Shown: positions 26,794 to 36,951 of the stretch, piece after piece
How the letters are laid out: every line of letters starts with the position of its first letter
Numbering within the stretch: the stretch's first letter is position 1
Assembly: GCA_024349245.1 (NCBI GenBank)
Contig: JALDNG010001004.1
Span: 1 to 64,000 of the forward strand
Reading direction: 5' to 3'
Source of the DNA: Neodontobutis hainanensis
Lineage: Eukaryota > Chordata > Actinopteri > Gobiiformes > Odontobutidae
DNA: 64,000 bases
Notes under the pieces: generated by a model
The model's input: the letters and a program-made list of their open reading frames with translations, nothing else
Databases searched by the model: none
What the model was told of the DNA's origin: nothing
Program-made: the position numbers and the translations under genes

Positions 26794-28740
26794 TGTAGCA
26801 GATCAGCCTCCAGAACGCCACACGGATTATAACATTTGTTTAATCACTTACAGACCTCCAAACTGTTTCACTAAGGGTCTTCAAGATTAACAACTGTTGT
26901 TTCACCATCGGCCTCCAGAGACAGGCCGTGGATGTAAATCTTGAGAAGAAGACATGCTAACCCCGTTTTCTTTCAGATAAAAGGACACCGTGTTTTGCTA
27001 AGGACAGGAAACTTATTAATGACTTTGTTTTGCTTTTATAAGAATTGGATCTTCGTTCTACCCAGCACCGTGTCAAAGGTGACACATGGAACATCACAGA
27101 CTGCTAGACGCCATGTCCAAAAGCCGTAAATCCTGTAGATAAGGTGTCCATCCAGCTTTCTCGAGAACACTTTATTCTAATCCTGATTGACAGTTGAAAA
27201 TGTCTTTGATCATAGTCGTCGGGCATGGTCAAACACTACCCCCTTTTGGTTTAACTGGACAAATGACTCTGCACTCAAGAAGGACATTTGGTGTTATTTC
27301 ATTAAAGGACATTTTGTTATTTTATTACTTAGAAAGATTGTGAATGTACTAACAATTATACTGTTTGTTTCAGGATGCAGAGTTTTACAAGTCAACTAAT
27401 TCCTTCCATTCCTACAGAGTTACGTTTTATGTTAATAAAATGTAATGAATATATGTTTTTATAATAAGTCTGACAAATGTTTCTTTGCATAATCCTGCAA
27501 GTACGAATGTGTTTGTGTGTTTTAAAAACCAAGGAAAATAGGGTGAAACAAAAGGAATGTTTAAGACATAGTTTAAACATTTAAACTCCCCAAAGCAATG
27601 CCTTCCTCCGTAAGACACACCCTGTCAAAAGTGTTAAAAGTGACCGCTGGTCAAAAACACGCTCTCTCTGCACTACTCTCCGTCTCCTCTTCACTTCGCT
27701 CTGGACCTCTTGTCCGTTCAGGGCTGTAGGCTCTCGGACCTCTCACAAGCTCCGGACCTCGTGTAGTAAATTTTCTTTGTACTTTAAAGCCTGCAAGTTT
27801 AGCTTGCCGCGATAAAGTTTCCTTCACACAGCTGTTCAAAGTAGCTTACTTCTTGCCAGCCTGCCAACAAAAGGAAGTTGCCTCGCTTTTATTTTTGAAG
27901 ATTTCCTGCCTGCTAAAGAGTTAGCTTGACTAAAATCTAACTTTCTCGAGCAAGTTTAAGCCAGCAACACAGCCGCTAAACCTTCTCCAGTGGACTTCGC
28001 AATAACTTTGAAAGACTCAATTTTACTCGGTGTACGACGCTGATGCTAAAAGGCTTGGCTAGTTGTGACAGTAACGACGCTTTTGAATCTCCGGGCCCAC
28101 GGCAGCCCCTCTGGAGAGTGGAAACAGCAGGCCATCCTGGAGGCGACAAACGCGTCATCGGTTGCGACAGGGTTCGGACAACCTCTAGACCTCTCGCCGC
28201 TAAGATCTGAGACCAATCACGACCCCCAGGGTGAGTCTAAACGTTAGTTACACAAGTTTGGCGTCTAACTGTCTAAACATAACAGCCTTGGCCTCAGAAA
28301 CCGTCATCGAACCCCTTTAAACGCTCCGTAACAGCCCCTCATCTAATAATAGAGTTAATAATCAATAGGCATACTTTCTTTTGTTTCACAAAATCCTCTG
28401 AAAGTAAAGTGTTTTATCGTTCTTTGATTTACCCATTCATGTGTCAATAATTATCCCTTTGTGTCATTTCCCTGTCATTATTCACTGTTTAAATTTTTAT
28501 AATCTTTAATAAAACCCCATAAAGACATTTACTGTTTCAATGTTTAATTCATTAATTTTCAAAACGAGAAGAATTTACTTCCTTTAGATTAATGAGACTA
28601 GACTAAACAGTTTCTCTGGATCTGTTCAAAACTAGAGTGGTGCGAAAGAAATTAATATTTTGATAAGCAAAATATTAATTATTAATTTCCATAATTAATA
28701 TTTATATTAATTATTAATTAATAAGACCATATTCCCTACA
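26794..28740 (+). repeat. 5' LTR of element 1
   Basis: Begins TGTAGCAG and ends CCCTACA, giving the terminal inverted repeat TGTAG/CTACA. It matches 36,952-38,888 almost base for base with scattered small indels, which implies the two LTRs come from one insertion. A polyadenylation-type AATAAA lies at 28,508-28,513 and another TTAATAAAATG at about 27,431. The last 130 bp are extremely AT-rich with short palindromes of ATTAAT. No confident TATA box or transcription start can be assigned. Confidence 0.93.
28508..28513 (+). promoter_or_regulatory. candidate LTR polyadenylation signal
   Basis: AATAAA in the context CTTTAATAAAACCCC, about 230 bp before the LTR end and conserved in the 3' LTR and, inverted, in the element 2 LTR. 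Conservation and position make it a candidate only. Confidence 0.45.
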
Positions 28741-30526
28741 TATTATTTTTGACGCCGTGAGCCTCGGAAGAATTTTCTTGATTAAACATTAGAATCACTC
28801 AATATCCAAAGTCTTTACAAAATTGCTGTCCACTGAAAGCTGTGCCTTTGTTGTGCTGTTGCTTAGCAATGCGTTTAACGGCGTGTGTGTGTGTGTGTGT
28901 GAGAGTTGTGCTTTTGTTTGTTAAGTGTGAAGCGCTGTCGAAATTGCTAATTCAAATCGTACCAGCTGGACTGATATTATTTTGAATTACAATTAGTATT
29001 GTACGTACATTTATGGCCAGAGCATTAATCAAGTACTTGTTAAAAGTTGCTTAGAGTCTGTTACAAAGCTTAGAGACTCTGCAAATTGCATGCATGTTAA
29101 ACACACGAGACAAAGTGTGTAACTTCATATGGGCCTGAGACAAAAAACTAACTACTGTGCTACGCCAGAGTTAAGTTAAAATTGTCTCTTACAAGTTGAA
29201 AAAAAAATTGCCGCATTACACCGGAATTTTATGAGAAAACTTGTCTTGCCTAAGGCTTATGAGCCTGGGTGTATTTTGAATGGATTAAAAAAAAAAAAAA
29301 AACCCGTGCTGTAGGCCTTCACAGACTAGCTAACTGTGAAAACCCTCCCCCTAAAAGCCACGTGGGCTGCCGTGCGTTTTGTCTAAAAACGTGGTTTGAG
29401 CCTGCTGTAAATGTGCTTGTGTTTAAAACGTGGCCTTGTACCTGCCTTGTACAAAGCGCTGCTGTGTTTAAACCGCTGGTTTAACAAGTTGTAGACGCGT
29501 CCCAAGTCAGTCTCTGACTGGAGCTAAAAACAAACTTTGCCCGGCACCCTCAAAGGGGCGTGCCGGAGACTTCATTTCGAAGCCAGAGACTCACGAGAGT
29601 CTCTATCGCCCTAGCGGAAAGAAGTGGTAAAACCACTGACTCACGAGAGTCTTTATCTCCCCTAGCGGAAAGAAGTAGTAAAACCACAGACACAAGTTTC
29701 TACTGCCCTAGCGGAAGAGAAGTGCAAAACTTCTAAAAATCTCAGAGGAGCTCTACGTCTCTCTCTGGTGGTCACTCAACGGAATTACACTTTTCCTTAA
29801 AACAGTGACTAATTCAAGTTTAGAACTTAACAACTGAATAATTTAAGCTTTCATTGACACTGAAAAGCCTGATTGAATTAACATAAAAAGTGAATTACTC
29901 TGCGTTATTAACAACTACTGAACTGCTGTTAAGCTGTTTTTGTTTGTTGTTAATGCCTGTGTTTAACAACCTTGAATGCACAATAGGAGTTAACTAACAA
30001 TTGTGACATTTTTAATGAACATTGCATCTGCTTTTGGAAAATCTTTGATGCTAACCCTGCATTTAATTTGATTGATTAATTTGTCTTGATTAACAATTTA
30101 AGACTTGTTTTGTGACTTTCCTATCTACACAGGATTTGTCAAATTGGAATGCTAATGCTAACAGCTTACTAACACTACGACAACCCTGCTGTTACGTCTG
30201 AACAGACTTAACCCTGCACGAATTTTGTCATAGCTGTAATTTAAAAGCTGATTACCTGCATGAATTGTTAGATTAAACCCACTGATTCTGCACTGTTAAT
30301 TTTACAAATTAGCACTGTCAACCCTCATTAACATTCACACCACTAGGCTATTGCTACATAGTCACTGCTTAATACTAGCATAAGGTCATTTCACTCAGAA
30401 ATAGACTTTATACCAACTTCCACTTCAACAATTCCTTCTTTTATTACTTTCAATCTGAATAATTTCACTTAATACCCCTTTTATTTTAATTTAATTGTAA
30501 TTTTATTTTATTTTAAATAAAATAAA
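28741..30526 (+). other. long non-coding 5' leader of element 1
   Basis: About 1.8 kb separates the 5' LTR from gag. It holds a poor primer-binding-site candidate (TTGACGCCGTGAGCC near 28,749), a GT microsatellite near 28,883-28,901, an A-run at 29,286-29,302, and a cluster of hairpin repeats at 29,541-29,734. The rest is AT-rich with many short stop-containing frames. The only open frame of note, 29,269-29,484, shows no recognisable domain and is not called. Confidence 0.7.
29541..29734 (+). repeat. structured leader: three tandem hairpin-bearing repeats
   Basis: A first hairpin pairs CCGGCAC (29,541-29,547) with GTGCCGG (29,560-29,566). Three imperfect repeats of about 55-60 bp follow, each containing CCCTAGCGGAA. 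Unit 1 has an 8-bp perfect stem AGAGACTC/GAGTCTCT closed by ACGA (29,585-29,604) and a 6-bp stem AGTGGT/ACCACT (29,623-29,637). Unit 2 keeps GACTC/GAGTC (29,638-29,651). Unit 3 replaces the second hairpin with AGAAGT/ACTTCT (29,718-29,734). Element 2 is truncated before this region, so it cannot be compared here. Function (packaging, dimerisation or translation) is inference. Confidence 0.75.
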
Positions 30527-32680
30527 ATGTTAACTTTAATTTTTATTCCTTCATTATTTTTTTTTATTATTTACACTTTTACTCAGATTTTCAAAAATCC
30601 TTTTACAGTCTGCTTGAGTTTTACGCGCCTTCTTCGTAACACTCTACAAGTAGTAACTCTCTCCTTGCAGTTAAAACGTAATCTAACAATAACTCACTTT
30701 CTCAGAGAAACCCCATTTCTCAACAAGTCTGACTCACAGTCTACAGGTTCTGGTAGTCCCATCAAGCTTCTGGATCACTTAGACTAGGCTCTAAATGATT
30801 TAACAGAACAGGTGCTACCCCAATATGTTGACGATTCAAACCACACCTCCCAACGAGCTAGATTCAGTTCTTAGCTCCTTGATTAGCATTGCGCTAACCT
30901 ATAAGCCAAAAGACAAGGATCTAACTAAGCTGTTAGGTCAAATGGCTACTGTTATGCGTGCGCAGCAGAAACACGCTGAGGATCTCCTGGCACGCAGCCA
31001 CGAGAAAATCCAGGTCCAAAAACAGGACCTCGCCCGCTTCCAACGCGATATCAAGACATTGAATCAGGAACTCCAGCTGACCCAAGGAGCCCTGGAGAAT
31101 TCTGAAAAACAGAACCAAGAGTTACAAACTCTTGCACAAACACTCCAAAGACAGAACCTGACTTTGAGGAGTTACACACCAAACTCCAGATAACTGATGG
31201 GACCCTCAGTGACCTAAGGAACGAGCTGAGCGAAACAAGGTCTGCTCGTGACCTAGCAGAACTGCAGCTCAGTGACCATCGCAATGAGCACGACGCTATG
31301 CGAGAGGAACTCATCAAAGCAGGCAAAAGTGCACAGCTGTCCGCGAATATGCTGGCACAGGAAGCTCGGCGGAGAGAGTCCCTGAGTGCACGGGTAGAGG
31401 CCCTCACTCAACAAGGTGACTTAGACCGCCAGCTTATTGAACAACTTCAGGCGTGCTTAACAGAAGCCGCCCAGATACAACCAGGTAACAAAACAGAGTT
31501 TAAAAGCACTGAACCAAGTGCTGGTTACACCGCATACCAACCTGTTAAACCAAAGGAAAACTCCCAGGAGGGAGCTACCTCACTAACTAATCTGATTTCT
31601 CGACCCCTACCGCCTCGCTTGGACGCAACGGAAAGAGGACCAACCGGTGCCGAGAGCCCGGCCGTCTTTCCGCGAGCTTCCACAGGTAGGCATTCGGATT
31701 ACTTCGCACTACCAAAAGGTAGGCAATCGGACTTTGTCCCACAACCAGCTTTGAAACAGAGACATCTGGACTACGGTCCCACTAACAGAGACTTTGACAA
31801 ATTTGCGCGGCCATATCACTCGCTTTGAGCCCCATCAAGGAGCGCCTTATGACGTGAGTGCTTATCTTCGCGACATTGAATTCTACCTACAAAGAATACC
31901 CAATGTTACTGCTGCGGACAAAATCTTTCTGATAAAACTAACATCAAGCAGAGATGTTAGTAGCTTCATCGAACATCAACCTCCTGAGGTCCAAGCTGAC
32001 TTTGATCTCCTTAGTCAGTCTCTCATGGTGGAATTCTCAGATGTTACGGTAAATGTGGGTCTGACTGCCGCCCTAATGATCAAACAGGCACGGCCAGAGT
32101 CCCCACAGCTATACTATCATCGGCTACGCAAAGCTTATTTCGGTCCACTCAATGAACCAAACATGGAGGAGGATAAAAACTTCAAAGCCCTCTTTGTGCA
32201 AAACCTCCATCCAACTACCAGCCATCATCTTGGCGTTTCTGCATGCCCACAAACGCAGACCAGCCACCAACTTCGCGAGCTGGCAATGCGGGCATTCACT
32301 AAACAGAGGCTGAGGCAGACTAAACGTCAAAAGCCAGACACTCTTGTCACCGTGAGATCGGAGCCTAGCGCTCGAAGGAGCGCCGACCTCCAATCCAAAT
32401 GGCCCAGGAGCCTCCGCTTTCCAGACAGGAAAGAGGGACCTCGACTACACAAAGAGAGCCGGGTCCACACCCGACCTGGCCTGAACGTAAGTTCAAAGAC
32501 CAGGGCCTCAATGGAGACCTCGGTTCGAAAATAAATTTCGAACCAATCCAAACCGTAACCAAAGGGGGTCCTATCAAAACGCTGACGACAGGAGAAACCA
32601 TTATCGTCTGTCCCAAGACCAACGATCATCAGGTAGCTCACCTGTCAAGCGACAAAATCATGCGAGAGACCGAGCCCTGA
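30527..32680 (+). pseudogene. gag: gag-like gene of element 1, frameshifted
   Basis: Gag-like coding region spread over several frames. The first segment (30,527-30,787) ends at an in-frame TAG that element 2 does not have. A charged, glutamine- and leucine-rich coiled-coil follows (30,825-31,193). A further helical segment and a serine/proline-rich linker come next (31,298-31,828). A capsid-like helical domain lies at 31,794-32,534, with text such as YLRDIEFYLQRIPNVTAADK and FNALFVQNLHP-like helices. A basic tail (32,399-32,680) ends the region. No CCHC zinc knuckle was seen. The product would form the particle shell of a retroelement, but the breaks make a full-length product unlikely. The assignment rests on position and helical character, not on a diagnostic motif. 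Confidence 0.72.
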
Positions 32681-33137
32681 AACTGACTGATCGCGATAGC
32701 GGGAGTCTGACTACAGAGGAGGCTCGGGCCATAGAACGCATACTCAAGCGAATGCGCGAAAAGTCCAAGGACAAGGCTGATCTGTATACGGTGGAGGCCT
32801 CTAAGGCCCGATTCAGACACAGTCACAACCGATCCAAGTCGACTTAACACGCAACGAAAATACAGAGTCTACTGAAGGGAATGAACATCTCCCAGACCTG
32901 TACCTAGGCTCTGACGATCCAGAGCCACTCAATGACATTGTCCAGGACCTAGCATGGACAACACGGAGGAAGTGATCCAGATCACAAATACCTCAGTCCG
33001 TCTAGCGCCGTCCAAGTGAACCCAAACATCGGGCTGTGCCATGACCACGCCACGACTATCGAATGTGAAACACCCTTTCACCAATTTCTGGGTCACCTAA
33101 CTGAAAAGGAGTAGCTCGAAAGCTTTATCTCTCTGTC
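32681..33137 (+). other. gag-protease linker, broken
   Basis: About 450 bp between the gag-like tail and the protease. A charged helical stretch (TEEARAIERILKRMREKSKD) lies near 32,715-32,775, followed by several stops. The same helix is partly visible in inverted element 2 near 45,050-45,100, so it was part of the ancestral polyprotein. No independent gene is called. Confidence 0.5.
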
Positions 33138-33440
33138 TTGTTAGAAGACCACTTGACGCACAAAGCACTTCTCGACACAGCCGCTGACATCAGCCTAATT
33201 TCAGGCAACCTGTTCAGATCACTCCAGGCTATAGCGAGAAGATCCCACAGGGACTTGAAGTCCCACCCGTGCTCTTTAGAAATAAGGCCTTACTCTGATG
33301 ATCGGACGATCATCAACAAGGTAGCCTTAGTCCAACTGACCATCGGACCCATGACACTGATACACCCAGTGTACGTGTCCCACCTTGACAATGTCCCACT
33401 TCTGATTGGAAAAGACATCCTCAATCGCTTGAACCACTGA
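33138..33440 (+). pseudogene. pro: retropepsin-like aspartic protease domain of element 1
   Basis: A 100-codon frame contains LLDTAADISLIS, a retropepsin-type active-site loop in which the usual DTGA/DSGA is DTAA, at residues 11-22. A C-terminal PLLIGKDILNRL segment is typical of the last protease strand and helix. Its role would be cleavage of the polyprotein into mature parts. It is the best preserved pre-integrase domain in this copy. A tetrapeptide YSDD at residues 52-55 lies in the middle of the protease fold and should not be read as a reverse-transcriptase catalytic box. The frame stops before the next domain, so the polyprotein is broken here. Confidence 0.75.
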
Positions 33441-33576
33441 TTAACTTCAAGCAGCTGAAGATTTGGGCCCAAGTGCGAGAACCACTTCCAATCTTACTGA
33501 ATGAATCTCAGTGCTATGCGATTGATAGGAATCACCAATCGGCAGGGTAGCCACCGACATCGCTGGTACAACAACC

Positions 33577-33960
33577 ATGCAACCTCGGTGCGAACCAAAC
33601 CCCTTTACATTGCGTGACAACTTCCTATGCACGCTGAAGGACCCATTAGCGATGACACCCCAGATTGTCAATGGCATCTCACTGGAAGCAACTCCAGTCG
33701 ACAATGTCGTGATGGCCTTATGGGCTGACAAATCTGCCATCAGCCAGGAGCTGTTTAACACTCTAACGCAGATAAACCCGTGCCTGACCTTCATAAAGAA
33801 GCGCACTAGGTTCCCTGCTAACCCCACACCGACTCATCGTTAACCGCCATCGGTCTATGCTCTGCCATCGTACGATGGAACAAAAGAGAACTGACCCACA
33901 CGTTTGCTGTCATCCTAATCTCTCACATTCAGTGTACATTGGGGCTGACATGCTAGTCAG
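33577..33960 (+). pseudogene. second protease-like domain of element 1
   Basis: The frame 33,577-33,843 and the continuing sequence to about 33,960 carry MALWADKSAISQELFNTL. Placed against the true protease segment LLDTAADISLISGNLFRSL, it shares a spaced A-D-x-S-x-I-S-x-x-L-F pattern. Near 33,940 the sequence encodes an IGADMLVRLD-like stretch, matching the IGKDILNRL end of the first domain. I infer an old internal duplication of the protease that lost the catalytic D-T-A triplet. It could instead be an unrelated structural domain. The same order occurs in element 2 (43,790-44,225, minus strand), so it is a family feature and not local damage. Confidence 0.5.
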
Positions 33961-34109
33961 ACTCGACGCACAAGTCGACACCATTAACAACGCTTCTCTG
34001 GTCCCTGACTGGAGCACGTAAAGAATCACTTTCACTGACCAAAGGAAACTTGAGATCGGGTCAAGCGATCCCCGACGTGTGTCAGGTAAGTAACGACTGC
34101 CATCTCACG

Positions 34110-34850
34110 ATACGCGCGTAACATCATGGACATACGCCTGAAAGCGTTTCCAGGACAACAAGTTAACTCTTCACAAGCGTTCTTCCAACCGTCGCCTCTG
34201 TTCGTTGAGTTAGGCTTGTCTGTCCAGGCAACACCCTGGTCGAGCTCGACTCTCGATCAACACACGTGCTAGTGCAGAATCCTACTGCCAATAGCATTCT
34301 CGTCCCGAAGGCCACACCTTTAGGTTGGCTGATTGACACTAGGTTCCATGACTGTGAACTCAGAATCCCAGTCATAGGACGTATGCCACACTCACTCGCG
34401 ACTGAACAACAGGAGACCGGAGTTGTCTACACAAAACCTTCGGAGCAATCGCCATATACCCTCACTTGTGGTCGATACCGACACTATCTGCAGGGTCGAT
34501 CTGGCTGATGCTGAGGTAATGGTTGTACAGACAGGCTCCCTGCTCTCCTCGATACAGACAAAGACCTGAACGATCAGGCAGACCTCATGGCAAAACAAGG
34601 GGCTCTAGACAAAGCTCTCTGGCAATTCCAGCCAGAAACCTCAGACGATCGACCCCTTCCCACCCAACCCACCCATTCTGTCTGTCTGGTTACCCGATCT
34701 AAGGCAACGCAACCGTGCCTCGGCTCTGACCCCTGCAGACCCATCAACTTCCTTTCTTTCTTTCACTGGTTCCGGCCTCGTTGCCCTTCAAGCAGCAGAC
34801 TCGGCAATCCACAAACTTATGCTTTACCTTTCAGACCCGATGTCTAACCC
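34110..34850 (+). pseudogene. protease-integrase linker with RNase H-like remnant
   Basis: Coding fragments in changing frames: 34,266-34,508 with VQNPTANSILVPKATPLGWL, and 34,540-34,847 with DLNDQADLMAKQGALDKALW near 34,562-34,620. The latter resembles the C-terminal end of retroviral or gypsy RNase H domains (N..AD..AK.GA). No reverse-transcriptase palm motif precedes it, and the distance from protease to integrase (about 1.6 kb, half of it used by the protease-like duplicate) leaves no room for a normal RT-RNase H. The segment from 34,113 has an almost identical copy at 46,027-47,528. Confidence 0.5.
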
Positions 34851-34999
34851 CATCATAGACACTGACTTTTCCTCCGACGCATATCTTACAAAGCTATGGG
34901 CGGTGCGCTCAACTCCACCTGCGTCCATGGCTTGCTTGTTCACGTCTCTGACACCTCACTTCACCTGCGTTCGTAGGGCCTCAGAGCCTAAGGGGGGTC

Positions 35000-36123
35000 A
35001 TGCTAACGCACGCACATGACGCTCCTTTAGCAGGCCACAGAGGTGTCCGCGCAACACATCAGGCACTTCAACAAGTGGCATACTGGCCACACATGCAAAT
35101 GGCCGTGGCAGAATACATCAAAGGCTGCCTAGTATGCTGCCAATCTCAACCGACAAGACCACTCCATCGTGCACCCTTACAAAGAAGGGGCATTTCTTTT
35201 CCGTGGTCTGACCTCCAAATCGATTGGATGGGACCCCTGACTAAATCAACAAGGGGCAACAAATACATCCTAATGGTCACCTGTGCCTTCACTAAATGGG
35301 TGGAAGGACTTCCAGCCCCAAACGACACGGCACAGACCACAGCCTTTCTACTCATGAACCACGTGTTCTCCAGATTCGGCTTACCCTGTAAGGTCGATTC
35401 TGACCCTTGGGACTCACTTCACCGCCGAGGTGATGGGACAACTGTGGCAAACCATGGGCAAAATTCCACGTCAGCCACCACCCCCAGTCCTCAGGCCAAG
35501 TAGAAAGAGCAAACCGAACGGTGATCGACATCCTAAAGAAATATGTTGCATCTAATCACCGAGACTGGGACGTCAAACTGCACTTGGTCCTGATGGCTAT
35601 CAGAGCCACGGCACACGGCGACCGAGTCTCCCGTTTGAGCTCATGACCGGTAGGCAGATGATGCTTCCCCTACACTTACTGTATCAGCCAGGAGAGGCTA
35701 ACATCGCTACGGCCTATACCACACACCAGTACATGGCTGATCTCCAGGCACACCTGAGAATCACCTTCGCCTTTGCCCAGGAAAAACTAGGCAAAAGGGG
35801 CAGAAGGACGTAAGGTCTATTATGACCAAAGTCATCTAGGACGAACTACAGGTGGGAGACAAAGTGTGGTACTACATGTTCAGCCAACTCACTGGACAAA
35901 CAAGAGGTGGTACCAACCGACTAACGCTGAAATTCCTCCCGCGTTGGGCGGACCGTACACCATTGTCAACAAACTATCGGTGGTGTATCAGATAAAGATC
36001 ACCAAAGGGAGAAAGGAACCCACTCTCAAGTGGATACACTGCAACCAGATAAAGTTGCACAAAACCCCATGGGATCTACAGGGGACGTTCACGCTCCCAA
36101 GTAGTCTTAAACGGATCCCTTAG
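35000..36123 (+). pseudogene. int: integrase of element 1, frameshifted
   Basis: Integrases insert the cDNA copy into the host genome. The N-terminal HHCC zinc-binding module is intact in the 35,000-35,503 frame: His6, His13, Cys43 and Cys46 in HDAPLAGHRG...GCLVC. The catalytic core starts with the first acidic residue in LQIDWMGPL (about 35,216-35,240). The second acidic residue region is damaged: element 2 reads DSDRGTHFTAEV, while here the sequence shifts frame after DSD (about 35,396-35,420). A few bases are also missing after TMG (35,461). The third catalytic Glu lies in a VERAN-type segment near 35,503. The C-terminal part (35,866-36,123) has GDKVWYY- and PTLKWIH-type SH3-like text in another frame. 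Clearly an integrase, not functional as read. Confidence 0.88.
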
Positions 36124-36951
36124 CTCGCAGTAACCACTAACAACTAACCTCTAACCTCTAACTCTGATTTCCTAACTCTTTTCACCTTTCAGTGGTAACT
36201 GTGAGTAATTCAATAACTGTAACTGATAACTCTGGTTTTCCCTGTCAATGAATCAATTCTCGTTGCAACCACCGCTGTGTGTACCTTGCGTTACCTCGGG
36301 TGCTCACAAGCGAATACCGCTAACATTTCCACTGTAATAGACAAGTCTCGGAGTAACAGCAGCAACTCCAAACGTTTAAAAAAAAACGTTGAAAGACACT
36401 GTGTCAGTGGTAAACACTCACAGTAAGACTCTAAAACTAACCAAACCAAACTGTAGACCATACACACACTCAAATGGTCGCCTTACTGATAAATGACACG
36501 CTCATAGACATCAGCTCCTCAGTGGACAGCCGAGCAATGAGAAGAATTCTTTGAAGGATCACGCATAACCATTATGTCCCTTACATAATCACTATGTATA
36601 TCCTTGTCCCTAAATGCATGCAAAGTCCCTCCAAGTTATGATCCTCCTAACATATTTTCTTTTATTATAAACACCTCCCTAAACTTTAAACAAACTAAAT
36701 GAGACAGCTCTCTCATTTCTTTATTTCACAATAAGTCCTTCTTTAAGTGATAAACTTAATCTATCTCCATTAGCAACGGATATAATACAAACCAAGTAAA
36801 GCCCCTTTACACTTGTATACTTTTCCTTAATCACGTTTGCATCATTACACCTGTTATGACGCCAAACTATGTGTTTAACGTGTGGCTTACTCCTGGTCTG
36901 CAAGGATGTCGACACGAAACTTGTGAAACCAGCTTCGTGTCGAAAGGGGAC
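36124..36951 (+). other. 3' non-coding region with hairpin and polypurine tract
   Basis: About 830 bp of AT-rich sequence after integrase with no envelope-like frame. It ends in a polypurine tract GAAAGGGGA (36,942-36,950), the expected plus-strand primer for an LTR element. Immediately before it is a perfect 10-bp stem TCGACACGAA/TTCGTGTCGA (36,909-36,918 with 36,934-36,943). Element 2 has the same stem with a different loop at 40,861-40,895. Confidence 0.8.

Noticed and set aside
26941..27399. Short frames in the LTRs (also at 37,098-37,623 and 40,127-40,695)
   Set aside because: They lie in non-coding LTR sequence, repeat only because the LTR repeats, and are not conserved in the diverged LTR block.
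30933..31407. Minus-strand frames opposite gag (61 and 118 codons)
   Set aside because: They are antisense shadows of the coiled-coil gag region with no recognisable domain.
33291..33302. YSDD tetrapeptide resembling a reverse-transcriptase YxDD box
   Set aside because: It lies inside the protease domain between the DTAA loop and the IGKD segment, without any palm-domain sequence around it.
36124..36940. Possible envelope gene after integrase
   Set aside because: Only short stop-ridden AT-rich sequence is present in both elements, with no signal peptide or membrane segment.
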